Shown: positions 13,456 to 21,866 of the stretch, piece by piece
How positions within the stretch are numbered: position 1 is the first letter of the stretch
Layout of the letters: each line of letters starts with the position of its first letter
Program-made: the position numbers and the translations under genes
IMG/VR virus record: IMGVR_UViG_3300045003_000061
Coordinates: 1 to 41,526 of that record
Length of the DNA stretch: 41,526 nucleotides
Direction: 5' to 3' (one strand)
From: a virus
Notes under the pieces: generated by a model
The model's database searches: none
What the model saw: only the letters and a program-made list of their open reading frames with translations
Told to the model about the DNA's origin: nothing

Positions 13456-13688
13456 GCGACGGAGCGGTCGCATTCGGCGAGAGGCGCCGTGTGCAGACGA
13501 AAGAGCAACGGCTCGGCCTCATGGCGGCGGTTCGGCGTTCGATGCGGCTCCGGCGCGCCGGCGAGCTCGACGAGCGCTTTGGCGAAAAACTCGTCGCGTC
13601 ACTCGGGCCAAACGAGGGTTTTCTCACCCCATCGTCGTCCCCGCACCTGTTCTTCCTCGCGGCGTGTCTCGAGGGGAAGATCCGGTGA
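13452..13688 (+). CDS. Hypothetical protein, 78 aa
   Basis: TTG at 13452 overlaps the previous TGA (TTGA). Basic N-terminal half (VQTKEQRLGLMAAVRRSMRL), Ser/Pro turn, hydrophobic end (HLFFLAACLEGKIR). The overlap with both neighbours supports it as part of the terminase operon. No family recognised. Confidence 0.5.
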   Translation: MSDGAVAFGERRRVQTKEQRLGLMAAVRRSMRLRRAGELDERFGEKLVASLGPNEGFLTPSSSPHLFFLAACLEGKIR

Positions 13689-13894
13689 TCGATATCGCGC
13701 TCGGCCGGCTTGCCGTCGATCTCCTGATCGGCCTCGCGATCGTCGCGGGTGCGAAGATTCTCGCCAACAGGATCGCGGCGGCGATCACGCGACGACGGTG
13801 GCGGCGGTCGACGGCGCGCGAGCTCGCGGAGATCCGGCGTCTCGAGCGCGAGATCCTCGAGCGCGAGACGGCGGCGGCGAGGCGCGTCGCATGA
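13685..13894 (+). CDS. Small membrane-anchored protein, 69 aa
   Basis: GTG at 13685 overlaps the previous TGA (GTGA), and the gene ends in ATGA with the large terminase. One N-terminal hydrophobic helix (VDLLIGLAIVAGAKILANRI) is followed by a highly charged coiled coil (ELAEIRRLEREILERETAAA). Topology resembles small spanin- or holin-like proteins, but its place beside the terminase is unusual for lysis genes. Function unknown. Confidence 0.55.
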   Translation: MIDIALGRLAVDLLIGLAIVAGAKILANRIAAAITRRRWRRSTARELAEIRRLEREILERETAAARRVA

Positions 13895-15486
13895 GCTCGA
13901 TCGCGCAGCTCATGAAGCCGACGGGGCCGGTCGGCGAGCGTTTCCTCAATGACAAGCGCCTGATCACCGGCATCATGGGGCCGGTCGGCTCGGCCAAGAC
14001 GACGAAATGCGTCGCGAAGATGGTCAAGTCGGCGCTGTGGCAGGAGCCCGGTCCCGACGGGATCTATCGCGCCAAGTGGGGCGTCGTCCGCGACACCTAT
14101 CCGCAGCTCAAAAAAACGGTGCTGGCGACGTGGCACCGCTGGTTCCCCAAGCAGCTCGGCGAATGGAACGGCGAAGCGCCTTACGAGCATACGCTCCGGT
14201 TCCTCGTCATTCAGGGGATCCAGAAATTCGAGGTCGAGCTCACCGTCATTTTCGCGGCGATCGGCGAGAACAAGGCCGAGGACGTCATGCGCGGGTGGGA
14301 AGTCACCGGCATCTGGCTGAATGAGGGCGATCTCGTCGCTTATGAAGTGTTCGCCTATGCCATGACCCGCATCGGCCGCTTTCCCGGCGCGTCGCAGGGC
14401 GGCTGCCAATGGCGCGGGCTCATTCTCGACATGAACGCGCCCGATATCGAGAATTGGACATACGGCGTGTTCGTCGAAAAGGATCTCGGGCTCGACAAGG
14501 AGCTCGAGCAGGAGCTCGCGCGCGAGCTCGGCGAGCTGTTCGGCGTCGGGTTCCACGTGCAGCCGGGCGGCCGGTCGAAGGATCCGCCGCCCGAGAACGT
14601 CGAAAATCTGCCCAAGGGCTATTACGCGCAGCAAGTTTTCGCGCTGTCCAAGCAGCCGTGGCTTGTCCGCCGGATGGTCGACAACGAATTCGGGCCGACG
14701 CGGCACGGGCAAGTCGTGTTCACCGAATATAACGACGAAGTTCATTGCGCGAAGGCGAAGCTCGAGGCGATCAGGGGCGTGCCGCTCAGGATCTCGGCCG
14801 ACGCCGGGCTGACGCCGGCGGCCGTGGTCCGCCAGCGCGATCACCGCGGGCAGATCCGGATCCTCGGCGAGATCGTCTATTTCGCCGAAACCGAGAATGA
14901 CGCGCTCGAGCAACTCGGCGCCTATGCGTTCGGCAAGCGCGTCGGCCGCTACGTGAAGGACGAATTCCCAAGCGTTCCGGTTTACCCGATCGTGCGCGTC
15001 GATCCGGCGTCGGCGGCGGGGGAGGGCGCCCAAAGCGCGGATCCGTCGTGGCGGCAGAATTTCCAGAAGGGGCTGCGCGAGGAGCTCGGCGAGGCGATCA
15101 GGGTCAAAAAGAGCCAGGTCCGCAACAATCATCTCGAAAAGCGGCTGCAGGCCGTGCGAACGCCGATGCTGACGATGGTCGAAGGCGGCGATCCCGGTTT
15201 CATCATCTGCCCGGAGCGCTGCAAGGTGCTCCGCAAAGGCTTCAAGGGCATGTACGTGATCCAGCGATCGAAGCTGGCGGGCGGCATGGAGCGCTTTTCC
15301 GATCAGCCGGCCAAAACCATGTGGTCGCACGTTCAGGACGCGCTCCAATACGGCTGCGTCGACGAACAGCACGCCGGGAACGACAATGATCTCGAGGGCG
15401 TCGCGCATCCGGGTTGGCGCGGCGATCGCCCGCGCCGGCGCGAGGTCAAGGTCGAGCGCGAATATAACGTGTTTAGCGGGAGGTAA
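13891..15486 (+). CDS. terL: Terminase large subunit, 531 aa
   Basis: Packaging motor and nuclease. Walker A is GPVGSAKTT (residues 30-38), Walker B region VTGIWLNEGD (138-147) with catalytic Glu145. The RNase H-like nuclease domain starts around residue 300 with RISADAGLTP (Asp304), the first metal ligand. Length is normal for a podovirus terminase. The ATG at 13891 overlaps the preceding TGA and is well supported; an in-frame extension upstream overlaps two genes and is rejected. Confidence 0.9.
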   Translation: MSSIAQLMKPTGPVGERFLNDKRLITGIMGPVGSAKTTKCVAKMVKSALWQEPGPDGIYRAKWGVVRDTYPQLKKTVLATWHRWFPKQLGEWNGEAPYEHTLRFLVIQGIQKFEVELTVIFAAIGENKAEDVMRGWEVTGIWLNEGDLVAYEVFAYAMTRIGRFPGASQGGCQWRGLILDMNAPDIENWTYGVFVEKDLGLDKELEQELARELGELFGVGFHVQPGGRSKDPPPENVENLPKGYYAQQVFALSKQPWLVRRMVDNEFGPTRHGQVVFTEYNDEVHCAKAKLEAIRGVPLRISADAGLTPAAVVRQRDHRGQIRILGEIVYFAETENDALEQLGAYAFGKRVGRYVKDEFPSVPVYPIVRVDPASAAGEGAQSADPSWRQNFQKGLREELGEAIRVKKSQVRNNHLEKRLQAVRTPMLTMVEGGDPGFIICPERCKVLRKGFKGMYVIQRSKLAGGMERFSDQPAKTMWSHVQDALQYGCVDEQHAGNDNDLEGVAHPGWRGDRPRRREVKVEREYNVFSGR

Positions 15487-15490
15487 GGCC

Positions 15491-15715
15491 ATGAAAGCAA
15501 TCGGATCCGTGCTGCGCGTGCCGCTCAAGGCGATCGGCCTCATTCCGAAGATGCCGAACGTTCCGCCGCCGACGCCGCCGGTGACGCGCGACAATGCGCG
15601 CGATGCGGCGCTGCAGCAGCAGGAGCTATTCGGCCGCCGCGGCGGCACTGCCGATCAACTGACGGGCGCAAGCGGGGCCGAGGCGGGCGCGACGTCAAAG
15701 ACCATTCTCGGCTGA
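15491..15715 (+). CDS. Small head-module protein, 74 aa
   Basis: ATG at 15491 behind GGGAGGTAAGGCC. The protein starts with an amphipathic stretch (MKAIGSVLRVPLKAIGLIPK), has a Pro-rich turn (NVPPPTPPVT), and a Gln/Gly-rich tail with NARDAALQQQELFGRRGGTA. Small proteins with this tail pattern lie between terminase and portal in related podoviruses; a minor virion or head-assembly role is likely but unproven. Confidence 0.6.
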   Translation: MKAIGSVLRVPLKAIGLIPKMPNVPPPTPPVTRDNARDAALQQQELFGRRGGTADQLTGASGAEAGATSKTILG

Positions 15716-15735
15716 CCGGACAATAAGGGGGGGAA

Positions 15736-16593
15736 ATGACCGAACAGAAGGCCAAGCCGGCCAAGCGACCGGACAACAACAAGAGGCTGGCGATCCTCGA
15801 GTCCAACGTCTCGGCGCTGGCGATCGCTCTGACCGCCAACGGAGTCGCGCTCGAGCCGGGCGCGGATCCGTTCCAGGCGGCGATCGACGTCATCAAGAGC
15901 GCGGCCTCGCTTCGGGCGTGTAACACGGAGCTCGAGACGAGGATCGCGGCGCGCGAGGCCGAGCTCGAGGCATATATGAAGCGCATCGCCGCGCTCGAGA
16001 CGCCGTCGCCGGGCGCTGGCACGCCGGGGACGGACGCGGCCGAGCTCGAGGAGCTCCGCAAGCGGGTGAAGGAGCTCGAGGAGGAAAACAAAGAGCTCCG
16101 GATCGACGTCGACGATCTTGCGAACGCAAAGAACGCGCTCGCCAATCGGCTCGCCGAGGAAGGGAAAGGGACGGGCGGCGAGCCGCCGCCAGCGGATCCC
16201 GTACCCGATCCGATCAACATCGCGGCGCTGCCCGCCGAGCGGCCCGAAGCCGCGCGCGACGTCGGGCCGGCCTTCAAGTCGCTGTCAGAGGTTGCGATCG
16301 GCAAGCTCGCCGCCGAGGGCGGTCAATTCGAGATCGCCTTTTCGAACGGCGAATATGAGATCCTCGATTTTGCGCCGGTCAAGATCGCGGCGAAGGATCT
16401 CCATCGGGTTGACAGCCTGCATTTCATCGTCGGCCCGGCGGTGAACATTCGCGGCGGTCACGCGCCCGCGCGGATCCACGGCGCCGGCTTGCTCTACGGC
16501 GGTGAACAGGTCGCCTACTGCGCCTTTGAGCCGCCGATCATCATCCAACCGGGGCAGGAACGGCGGTTCGACCGCGCGCTGATCTTCGGCTGA
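15736..16593 (+). CDS. Coiled-coil structural protein, 285 aa
   Basis: ATG at 15736 behind GGGGGG. Residues 1-65 are a helical domain, about 66-140 an almost continuous coiled coil rich in Glu/Leu (LEELRKRVKELEEENKELRI), then a Pro-rich linker (GEPPPADPVPDP) and a beta-rich C-terminal domain (residues ~180-285, FEIAFSNGEYEILDFAPVKI). A palindrome copy (15918-15926) is in frame and encodes Cys-Asn-Thr. Possibly a minor capsid, decoration or assembly protein; not recognised beyond this architecture. Confidence 0.6.
   Translation: MTEQKAKPAKRPDNNKRLAILESNVSALAIALTANGVALEPGADPFQAAIDVIKSAASLRACNTELETRIAAREAELEAYMKRIAALETPSPGAGTPGTDAAELEELRKRVKELEEENKELRIDVDDLANAKNALANRLAEEGKGTGGEPPPADPVPDPINIAALPAERPEAARDVGPAFKSLSEVAIGKLAAEGGQFEIAFSNGEYEILDFAPVKIAAKDLHRVDSLHFIVGPAVNIRGGHAPARIHGAGLLYGGEQVAYCAFEPPIIIQPGQERRFDRALIFG
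15918..15926. repeat. Palindrome copy inside the coiled-coil gene
   Basis: GTGTAACAC, one of four copies in the late region; read in frame as Cys-Asn-Thr. Confidence 0.8.
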
Positions 16594-16612
16594 TTTTCGT
16601 CGCGTGAGGGAA

Positions 16613-16642
16613 GGCGCCGGCGGTGGGGGCACCGCCGGCGCC
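16613..16642 (+). terminator. Strong hairpin before the portal gene
   Basis: Perfect 12-bp stem GGCGCCGGCGGT (16613-16624) with ACCGCCGGCGCC (16631-16642) and a 6-base loop. No T-run follows, so it is better seen as an mRNA stabiliser, processing site or partial terminator between the coiled-coil gene and the portal gene. Confidence 0.5.
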
Positions 16643-16661
16643 GCGAAGGGGGGAAAGGCAA

Positions 16662-18335
16662 ATGGCGGACGTCGCGCTTCTCGACACTGACAAGGTGCAA
16701 CTCGTTCTCGCCAATCATGAACGGCTGAAAGAGAAGCGCGCCTTTTACGAGCCGACATGGCGCGAGATCGATCGCTACGTCGATCCGTTCGGCGCCGGCG
16801 GTTGGGACAAGGGCAAGCACAGCTTCACCAATCAGGCCGACGAGCTGTTCGACGTGACCGCGCTCGACGGGCTCGACCGCTACACGGCTGCGATCGCCGG
16901 CGTCACGATCCCGCGGCAACAGCGCTGGCACGGGATCGCCTTTCCCGACGCCGAATTGATGAAGATCCCGGCGGTCGCGCGCTGGTGCGAAATGGCAACC
17001 GACGTGCTGTTCACCGCCCGCTATGCGCCGTGGACGGGGTTCGAGGCGCAAGCGCACGAAGATATCCGGCAGGAGGGCAAATACGGCACGTCGGCGATGT
17101 GGATCGGCGACAATCTCGGCCGCGGCCTGTTCTACAAGACGCTCCACATGAGCGAGATCTATATCGACGAGGATTTCAGCGGCCGCGTCGATACCGTTCA
17201 CCGCTGCTATTGCGAAACGCTGAAAAACGCGGCGGCCGAATTCGGCCTCGAGAACCTGTCCGACAAGTCGCGCCGCGATTTCGAGGATGAAAAGAAGCGC
17301 AATCGCGAGATCGAGATCCTCCACGTCGTTCGGCCGAACCGGGATTATGAGCCCGGCTATTTCGGCCCGAAGGGCAAGCCGGTCGAGAGCATCTATATCG
17401 AGCTCGGCGAAAAGCATGTGATCCGCCGACGGGGCTTCCGGTCCATGCCGATTCCCGTCTCGAGGCACGTGACCGGGCCGCGCGACTGCTACGGCCGATC
17501 GCCGGCGATGAAGGTTCTAGCGACGGTGAAGGGATTGAACGCAATGGCGCGGACGATCCTCGAGGCGGCGAACAAGGCCGTCGACCCGCCGCTCCTCTAT
17601 TTCGACGATGCGGATATCACGAAGGTCGTCACCAAGCCGGGCGGGCTCACCGCCGGCGGCGTCGACGATCAGGGCCGCCCGCTCGTGCATCCGCTCATGA
17701 CGGGCGCGCAGCTCCCGATCGGCGCGGAGATCCAGGACAATGAGCGGCAAGTCGTCAAGGCCGCGTTCCTCGAGGAATTTTTCCGGCTGCTGACCGATCC
17801 CTCCGATCGCATGACGGCAACACAAGTCATGGAAACGCTGCAGAAAGAGGGCGTTCTCATTGCGCCGTTCGCCGGGCGGCGCGAGACGGAAAAGCTCGGG
17901 CCGCAAGTCGAGCGCGAGCTCGATATCCTCATGACCGCCCGTGCCATTCCGCCGTTCCCGCCGGAAGTCGTCGAAGCCGGCGCGAAGCCCCGCGCCTATA
18001 TGACGAACCCGCTGTCGCGCATGGCGCGGGCCGAGGAAGTCACCGGCTTTACGCGGCTCGTCGAGATCGGCATCCAGGCCGCCGGCGCGGGGCGTCAGGA
18101 TGCGCTCGATCGCGTCAATTTCGACGAAGGCATGAAAGTGTCGGCCGACGTGCTCGGCGTTCGCCCGTCGCTGATCTACAGCGACGAGGAGCTCGCCGCG
18201 CGCCGTCAGGAGCAAGCGGATCAGCAGCAGGGACAGAGCCTTGTCGCCGCCGCGCAGCCGCTTAGCGAGGCGCAGCTCAACATGGCGAAGGCGCGCGAGA
18301 TCTCCGACAAGCTCGGCGACGGCGGCGGCCTGTGA
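16662..18335 (+). CDS. Portal / head-to-tail connector protein, 557 aa
   Basis: ATG at 16662 has a strong GGGGGGAAAGG Shine-Dalgarno. The sequence fits the podovirus head-to-tail connecting protein family throughout: REIDRYVDPFG near the start, DVTALDGLDRYTAAIAGVTI, WTGFEAQAHEDIRQEGKYGT, the DPSDRMTATQVMETLQKEGV motif in the second half, and a Gln-rich C-terminus. It forms the 12-subunit ring at the capsid vertex through which DNA enters and leaves. Length is normal for the family. Confidence 0.9.
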   Translation: MADVALLDTDKVQLVLANHERLKEKRAFYEPTWREIDRYVDPFGAGGWDKGKHSFTNQADELFDVTALDGLDRYTAAIAGVTIPRQQRWHGIAFPDAELMKIPAVARWCEMATDVLFTARYAPWTGFEAQAHEDIRQEGKYGTSAMWIGDNLGRGLFYKTLHMSEIYIDEDFSGRVDTVHRCYCETLKNAAAEFGLENLSDKSRRDFEDEKKRNREIEILHVVRPNRDYEPGYFGPKGKPVESIYIELGEKHVIRRRGFRSMPIPVSRHVTGPRDCYGRSPAMKVLATVKGLNAMARTILEAANKAVDPPLLYFDDADITKVVTKPGGLTAGGVDDQGRPLVHPLMTGAQLPIGAEIQDNERQVVKAAFLEEFFRLLTDPSDRMTATQVMETLQKEGVLIAPFAGRRETEKLGPQVERELDILMTARAIPPFPPEVVEAGAKPRAYMTNPLSRMARAEEVTGFTRLVEIGIQAAGAGRQDALDRVNFDEGMKVSADVLGVRPSLIYSDEELAARRQEQADQQQGQSLVAAAQPLSEAQLNMAKAREISDKLGDGGGL

Positions 18336-18664
18336 TCCATCCCGAAAGGATCGAGGACAAGGTTCGCAGCATCCTTCGCCGCAAGGCGGTCGAGCTCGCC
18401 CGCTGCGTCAAGGCGTGCTTTCTCGACGAAGAAGGCAAGGCGACGCTCGAGGCAAGCCGGGTGATCGCGGATCTTCGCAAATTCGCGCGGCTCGGCTCGC
18501 ATAAGGACCATGCCTTCTTGCGGGATCTCCGCGGCGCGATCGATCCCCTGTCAATGGCGCGGATCGAAGGCCGGCGCGAAGTGGTCAATCGACTGATCGA
18601 TTTTTTGGAGCTCGATCCGCTCGAGGTTCGGGCATTTGTGGAGGTGGACAATGGCAGGGACTAG
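18332..18664 (+). CDS. Small structural protein (Bbp19-like), 110 aa
   Basis: GTG at 18332 overlaps the portal TGA (GTGA). Contains FLDEEGKATLEASRVIADLR and IEGRREVVNRLIDFL, an arrangement recalling the small Bbp19-type structural proteins encoded between portal and scaffold in Bordetella-phage-like podoviruses. It overlaps the scaffold gene by 14 bases. A head or portal-associated role is likely from position; the family match is by eye. Confidence 0.55.
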   Translation: MIHPERIEDKVRSILRRKAVELARCVKACFLDEEGKATLEASRVIADLRKFARLGSHKDHAFLRDLRGAIDPLSMARIEGRREVVNRLIDFLELDPLEVRAFVEVDNGRD

Positions 18665-19700
18665 GGGGGGATTGCTGGCGAGCACGGGCGCGACGGCGCT
18701 CATGGCCGCCCGGAGCTGGCGCTTTCGAGCGCCGGAAGGCGAGGGCGACGCCGGCGGCGGTGGCGGCGGCGCCGCCGCGGCCGAGGACGATGACTTTTTC
18801 GGCGGATCCGGCGGATCTGGCGGCGATCAGGGCGGCGCTGGCGACGGCGGGGAAGGCGGCCAGGGCGGCGGGGAAGGCGGCGACGGCGGCGCCGCACCCG
18901 AGCCCGCCGAATGGATGAAGTCGTTTTCGGCCGAGAAAAAGGAGGGCGAGCTCTCCAATCAGGAGTGGCTCGCCAAGCTCGGCGTCAAGGATCTCGACGG
19001 GCTCGCGCAGATTGCCCGCGACAATCAGAAGGCGCTCCGCGAAAGCGGCCGAGTCAAGGTGCCGGGCGAGGGTGCGACCGACGCGGAAGTGAAGGCGTAC
19101 CGCGAAGCCGTCGGAGCGCCGCTCGAGGCGAAGGATTACGCCGTCGAGCTGCCGGCGGAAGCGCAGGGGTTCGAGCTCGATTCGGCGTTCATCGATCCGA
19201 TGAAGGAGATCGCCCACAAATACCATATCCCGGCGGCGGCGTTCAAAGAGATGGGCGCGGCGTTCATGGCCGCGCAGCTCGCCAGCGTCACGGGCGATGC
19301 GACGGCCGCCGACGCCGAGCGCGACGCGACGTTGAAGGAATGGGGGCCGGCGGCCGAACAGGGCAAGGAGGAATTCCGCCGCGGCATGGCGGTGCTCGGG
19401 CTCAAGACGGCCGACGTCCGCAAGATCCAGAGCGGCCTGGGCGCGAAGGACACGATGAACCTCTTTCGCAAGATCGGCCAAATGGCGGGCGAGGATTTCT
19501 TTGCCGGCAACGGCGGCCGCCCGGCGGAACGGTTCGGCGTCGTCGACGAGGCGAGCGCGCAAAAGCAGATCGACGCAATGACGAGCGATCCCGAGACGCG
19601 GAAGAAGCTCCGCGCGAAAGATCCTGTCACGGTCGACCGCTACAACCGGCTGACGGACGCGCTCGCGCATTTCCGCCAGCTCCGGGCACAGGGCAAGTAA
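18651..19700 (+). CDS. Scaffold-like protein, 349 aa
   Basis: ATG at 18651 is preferred for its GGAGGTG Shine-Dalgarno; an ATG 15 bases upstream has none. After a short basic start comes an extreme Gly/Ala/Asp-rich low-complexity tract (about residues 28-88), then a helical body with WMKSFSAEKKEGELSNQEWL, a form common in phage scaffold proteins, and a helical C-terminus (YNRLTDALAHFRQLRAQGK). Position just before the capsid gene fits a scaffold that shapes the procapsid and leaves before packaging. Confidence 0.7.
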   Translation: MAGTRGGLLASTGATALMAARSWRFRAPEGEGDAGGGGGGAAAAEDDDFFGGSGGSGGDQGGAGDGGEGGQGGGEGGDGGAAPEPAEWMKSFSAEKKEGELSNQEWLAKLGVKDLDGLAQIARDNQKALRESGRVKVPGEGATDAEVKAYREAVGAPLEAKDYAVELPAEAQGFELDSAFIDPMKEIAHKYHIPAAAFKEMGAAFMAAQLASVTGDATAADAERDATLKEWGPAAEQGKEEFRRGMAVLGLKTADVRKIQSGLGAKDTMNLFRKIGQMAGEDFFAGNGGRPAERFGVVDEASAQKQIDAMTSDPETRKKLRAKDPVTVDRYNRLTDALAHFRQLRAQGK

Positions 19701-19712
19701 CAGGAGGGAAGA

Positions 19713-20345
19713 TTGAAAACCGAAGGACTGAAAGCCACGGAGGCGGAATGTGCCGCCGGGCGCACCGCGCCGCGAGTGAGCCTCGACGATATCGAGGCGA
19801 ATATCGCCGAGGTTCATTACATACTCGGCGAAGCGATCGCCAACGCGTCCAATTATTCCGACTGGAATCATGAGGGCGATTTGAACGAGACGCTCGGCGT
19901 CCTGACCGTCTGCCTGGTCGTGCTCCGGAACGGCTTCACGATCATCGGCAAGGCGGCGCCGGCGAGCCCGGCCAATTTCGATCCCAAGCTCGGCCGAAAG
20001 CTCGCGTATGAGGACGCGGTTCGGCAGATCTGGCCGCTCATGGGCTATGAGCTGCGCGAGCGGCTGCATCGGGCGAGCTCGCAGCCGCCGATCTCGATCG
20101 CGGCGAGCGACCCGGAAATGCGGCTGCATGAGGGCACGAAGCGGCTCTACGCAAAGCCCATGACGCGCGGCGACTACAACGCCTTCCGGGGCTGGCAACA
20201 GCCGGCGGACGAAGATCCCGAAGAAGCGGGCTATCTCGTCGAATATACCGACGGGGGAAAGCCGAACGTCGACGGCTTCGGCGGCTATGTGAGCTGGTCG
20301 CCGGCGGACGTATTCGAGCGCAGCTATCGTGAGCTGCCATTTTAG
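19713..20345 (+). CDS. Phage gp49-like protein with C-terminal extension, 210 aa
   Basis: TTG at 19713 has an excellent AGGAGGGAAGA leader. Residues ~22-115 match the phage gp49 family pattern: VSLDDIEANIAEVHYILGEA, LTVCLVVLRNGFTIIGKAAP, ASPANFDPKLGRKLAYEDAV, WPLMGYELRERL. Residues ~140-205 (GTKRLYAKPMTRGDYNAFRG, GYLVEYTDGGKPN, GYVSWSPADVFE) form a second small domain often seen alone in phages. The exact role is unknown. Its place between scaffold and capsid genes is unusual because gp49 proteins are usually in early regions. Confidence 0.75.
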   Translation: MKTEGLKATEAECAAGRTAPRVSLDDIEANIAEVHYILGEAIANASNYSDWNHEGDLNETLGVLTVCLVVLRNGFTIIGKAAPASPANFDPKLGRKLAYEDAVRQIWPLMGYELRERLHRASSQPPISIAASDPEMRLHEGTKRLYAKPMTRGDYNAFRGWQQPADEDPEEAGYLVEYTDGGKPNVDGFGGYVSWSPADVFERSYRELPF

Positions 20346-20357
20346 AGGGGGGAAGCA

Positions 20358-20501
20358 ATGGCAAAAGCGAAAACGGGCACGGTCGCGAAGAAGCCGAAGA
20401 AAGCGAAGGCGACGCACGGCATCGGCCGCGACGGCAAAGCCGTCGGCACGGTCGAAACCGGGCCGAAATTCGTCGATCGGAAGGGCTCGACGACAAAATA
20501 G
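20358..20501 (+). CDS. Small lysine-rich protein, 47 aa
   Basis: ATG at 20358 with a GAGGGGGGAAGCA leader right after the previous stop, TAG at 20499-20501. The first half is strongly basic (MAKAKTGTVAKKPKKAKATH), the second half GIGRDGKAVGTVETGPKFVD then a basic tail. It could be a DNA-contacting minor head protein or assembly helper; unrecognised. The RBS quality and coding bias make it a likely gene despite its size. Confidence 0.65.
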   Translation: MAKAKTGTVAKKPKKAKATHGIGRDGKAVGTVETGPKFVDRKGSTTK

Positions 20502-20540
20502 CGACAGTGTTGCATTTTGGCCGTTGGGCCTATTGACAGG

Positions 20541-20579
20541 GGGCCGGCAATCAAGAGATTGTCGGCCCGTTCTTTCCTT
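20541..20579 (+). terminator. Intrinsic terminator upstream of the capsid gene
   Basis: Stem GGGCCGGCAATC (20541-20552) with GATTGTCGGCCC (20557-20568), one G-T wobble and an AAGA loop, followed by GTTCTTTCCTT. A perfect -35-like TTGACA (20532-20537) sits just before the stem. It separates the scaffold-side transcript from the capsid gene. Confidence 0.65.
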
Positions 20580-20718
20580 GGGGGGTGGAACGAACCGGCC
20601 TAGCGCCTTCCTTGCTCGCGACGGCGGGCGCAAAGAGGAAGCGCCCCGGCCCAGGTGGGGGGATCACCCGGCGAACCGTGCCGCTAAACGGTAGAACGGC
20701 CCGGCCTAAAGGCCGCCT

Positions 20719-20759
20719 AGCCGATCGGCTTTCCAAACAGGAAACTGATCCGATCGGCT
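20719..20759 (+). promoter_or_regulatory. Structured 5' leader of the capsid gene
   Basis: Nested inverted repeat: AGCCGATCGG (20719-20728) with CCGATCGGCT (20750-20759), enclosing TTTCC (20730-20734) with GGAAA (20740-20744) around an AAACA loop. It lies 43 bases before the capsid ATG and should fold in the leader mRNA, protecting the transcript or tuning translation. Confidence 0.55.
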
Positions 20760-20802
20760 CACGCACCTCCCGAGCCCCGGATCGCAGACCGGGAGGCCCG
20801 CA

Positions 20803-21744
20803 ATGGGTGATGTGACTTTTACCGCGCAGACGCGGTTCGAATCCAACATGCGAATGGAGCTTCAGGAGCAGACCTCGAAGCTCGCTCCAACGGCGATCCA
20901 GCGCGACGTCGCCGGCGCCGAAAAGACCAAGCTCGACAACCTCATCTCCAACCACAAGATGCGGAAAAAGACCGAGCGCAACGGCCAGGTCGAGCACGAT
21001 TCGACGGGTTGGGACGGCATCTGGGTCGCCAAGCCCGATCCCGACTATCTCGCGACGCTGGTCGATCAGGAGGACAAGCTCCTGACCGCCGTCGATCTGC
21101 AGGGCGGCGAGACGCTGGCGCACGCCGGCGCGGTTCGCCGCGCGAAGGACGATGCGTTCATCGGCGGCTTCTTCGGCGACATGATCACCGGCAAGCAGGG
21201 AACGGTGCTGAACGCCTTCCCGGCGGGCAATGTGGTCGACGTCGGGTTGCAGCCTGACGGCACGATCGGCGCGGCAACCGGCATGAACGTCGCCAAGGTG
21301 CGGCGCGCCCGCCGGATCCTCGCGCGCAATTTCGTGAACCTCGATCAGACGCTCAACCTCGCGCTGACGTCGGAACAGATCGAGGAGCTCTCGCTCGACG
21401 CGAAGGCTTCGAACCGCGATTTTGCCGATGCGATCAAGATGCGGTGGAGCGCCGACGGCAAGTATATCGTCGCGATCGCCGGCTTCGAGATCATCGAGAT
21501 CGAGCTCGGCAATCCGATGTACGACAATGCCGCTCTCACGGTCACGCAGGACGGCAACAGCTACCGCAAGCTGCCGTTCTACACGGCCGATGGAATGGTC
21601 ATGGCGACCTGGGAGGAGCTGTTTACCTCCGTCGACAAGCTGCCGACGCAGCATTTCAGCGCGCAGGTCTATTCGCGCTGTCAGCAGGTCGCCTCGCGCA
21701 CCGACAACAATCGGTGCGGCTACATTCTCTGCAAGGAGAGCTGA
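20803..21744 (+). CDS. Major capsid protein, 313 aa
   Basis: Starts MGDVTFTAQTRFESNMRMEL at the ATG at 20803. The sequence fits the podovirus capsid family: an N-terminal arm, DSTGWDGIWVAKPDPDYLAT, the helix VAKVRRARRILARNFVNLDQ in the middle and SRCQQVASRTDNNRCGYILC at the end, with no delta-domain or protease signs. It is flanked by strong hairpins on both sides, in keeping with high, independent expression. Its position after the scaffold supports the call. Confidence 0.85.
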   Translation: MGDVTFTAQTRFESNMRMELQEQTSKLAPTAIQRDVAGAEKTKLDNLISNHKMRKKTERNGQVEHDSTGWDGIWVAKPDPDYLATLVDQEDKLLTAVDLQGGETLAHAGAVRRAKDDAFIGGFFGDMITGKQGTVLNAFPAGNVVDVGLQPDGTIGAATGMNVAKVRRARRILARNFVNLDQTLNLALTSEQIEELSLDAKASNRDFADAIKMRWSADGKYIVAIAGFEIIEIELGNPMYDNAALTVTQDGNSYRKLPFYTADGMVMATWEELFTSVDKLPTQHFSAQVYSRCQQVASRTDNNRCGYILCKES

Positions 21745-21755
21745 GCCTGGGGGCG

Positions 21756-21790
21756 GTGAGCCGCCGGCGCTCGACCCGCCGGCGGCTCAC
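21756..21790 (+). terminator. Hairpin after the capsid gene
   Basis: Perfect 13-bp stem GTGAGCCGCCGGC (21756-21768) with GCCGGCGGCTCAC (21778-21790), loop of nine bases. No T-run follows. An isolated TGGGAAC heptamer (21792-21798) lies directly downstream. Probably stabilises the 3' end of the capsid mRNA and reduces read-through. Confidence 0.6.
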
Positions 21791-21866
21791 TTGGGAACAA
21801 CGGGGATCCCGCTCCGGCAACGCGGGACGATCCGAACGATCTCGGGTTTGAGATTTGGGGGGTTCA

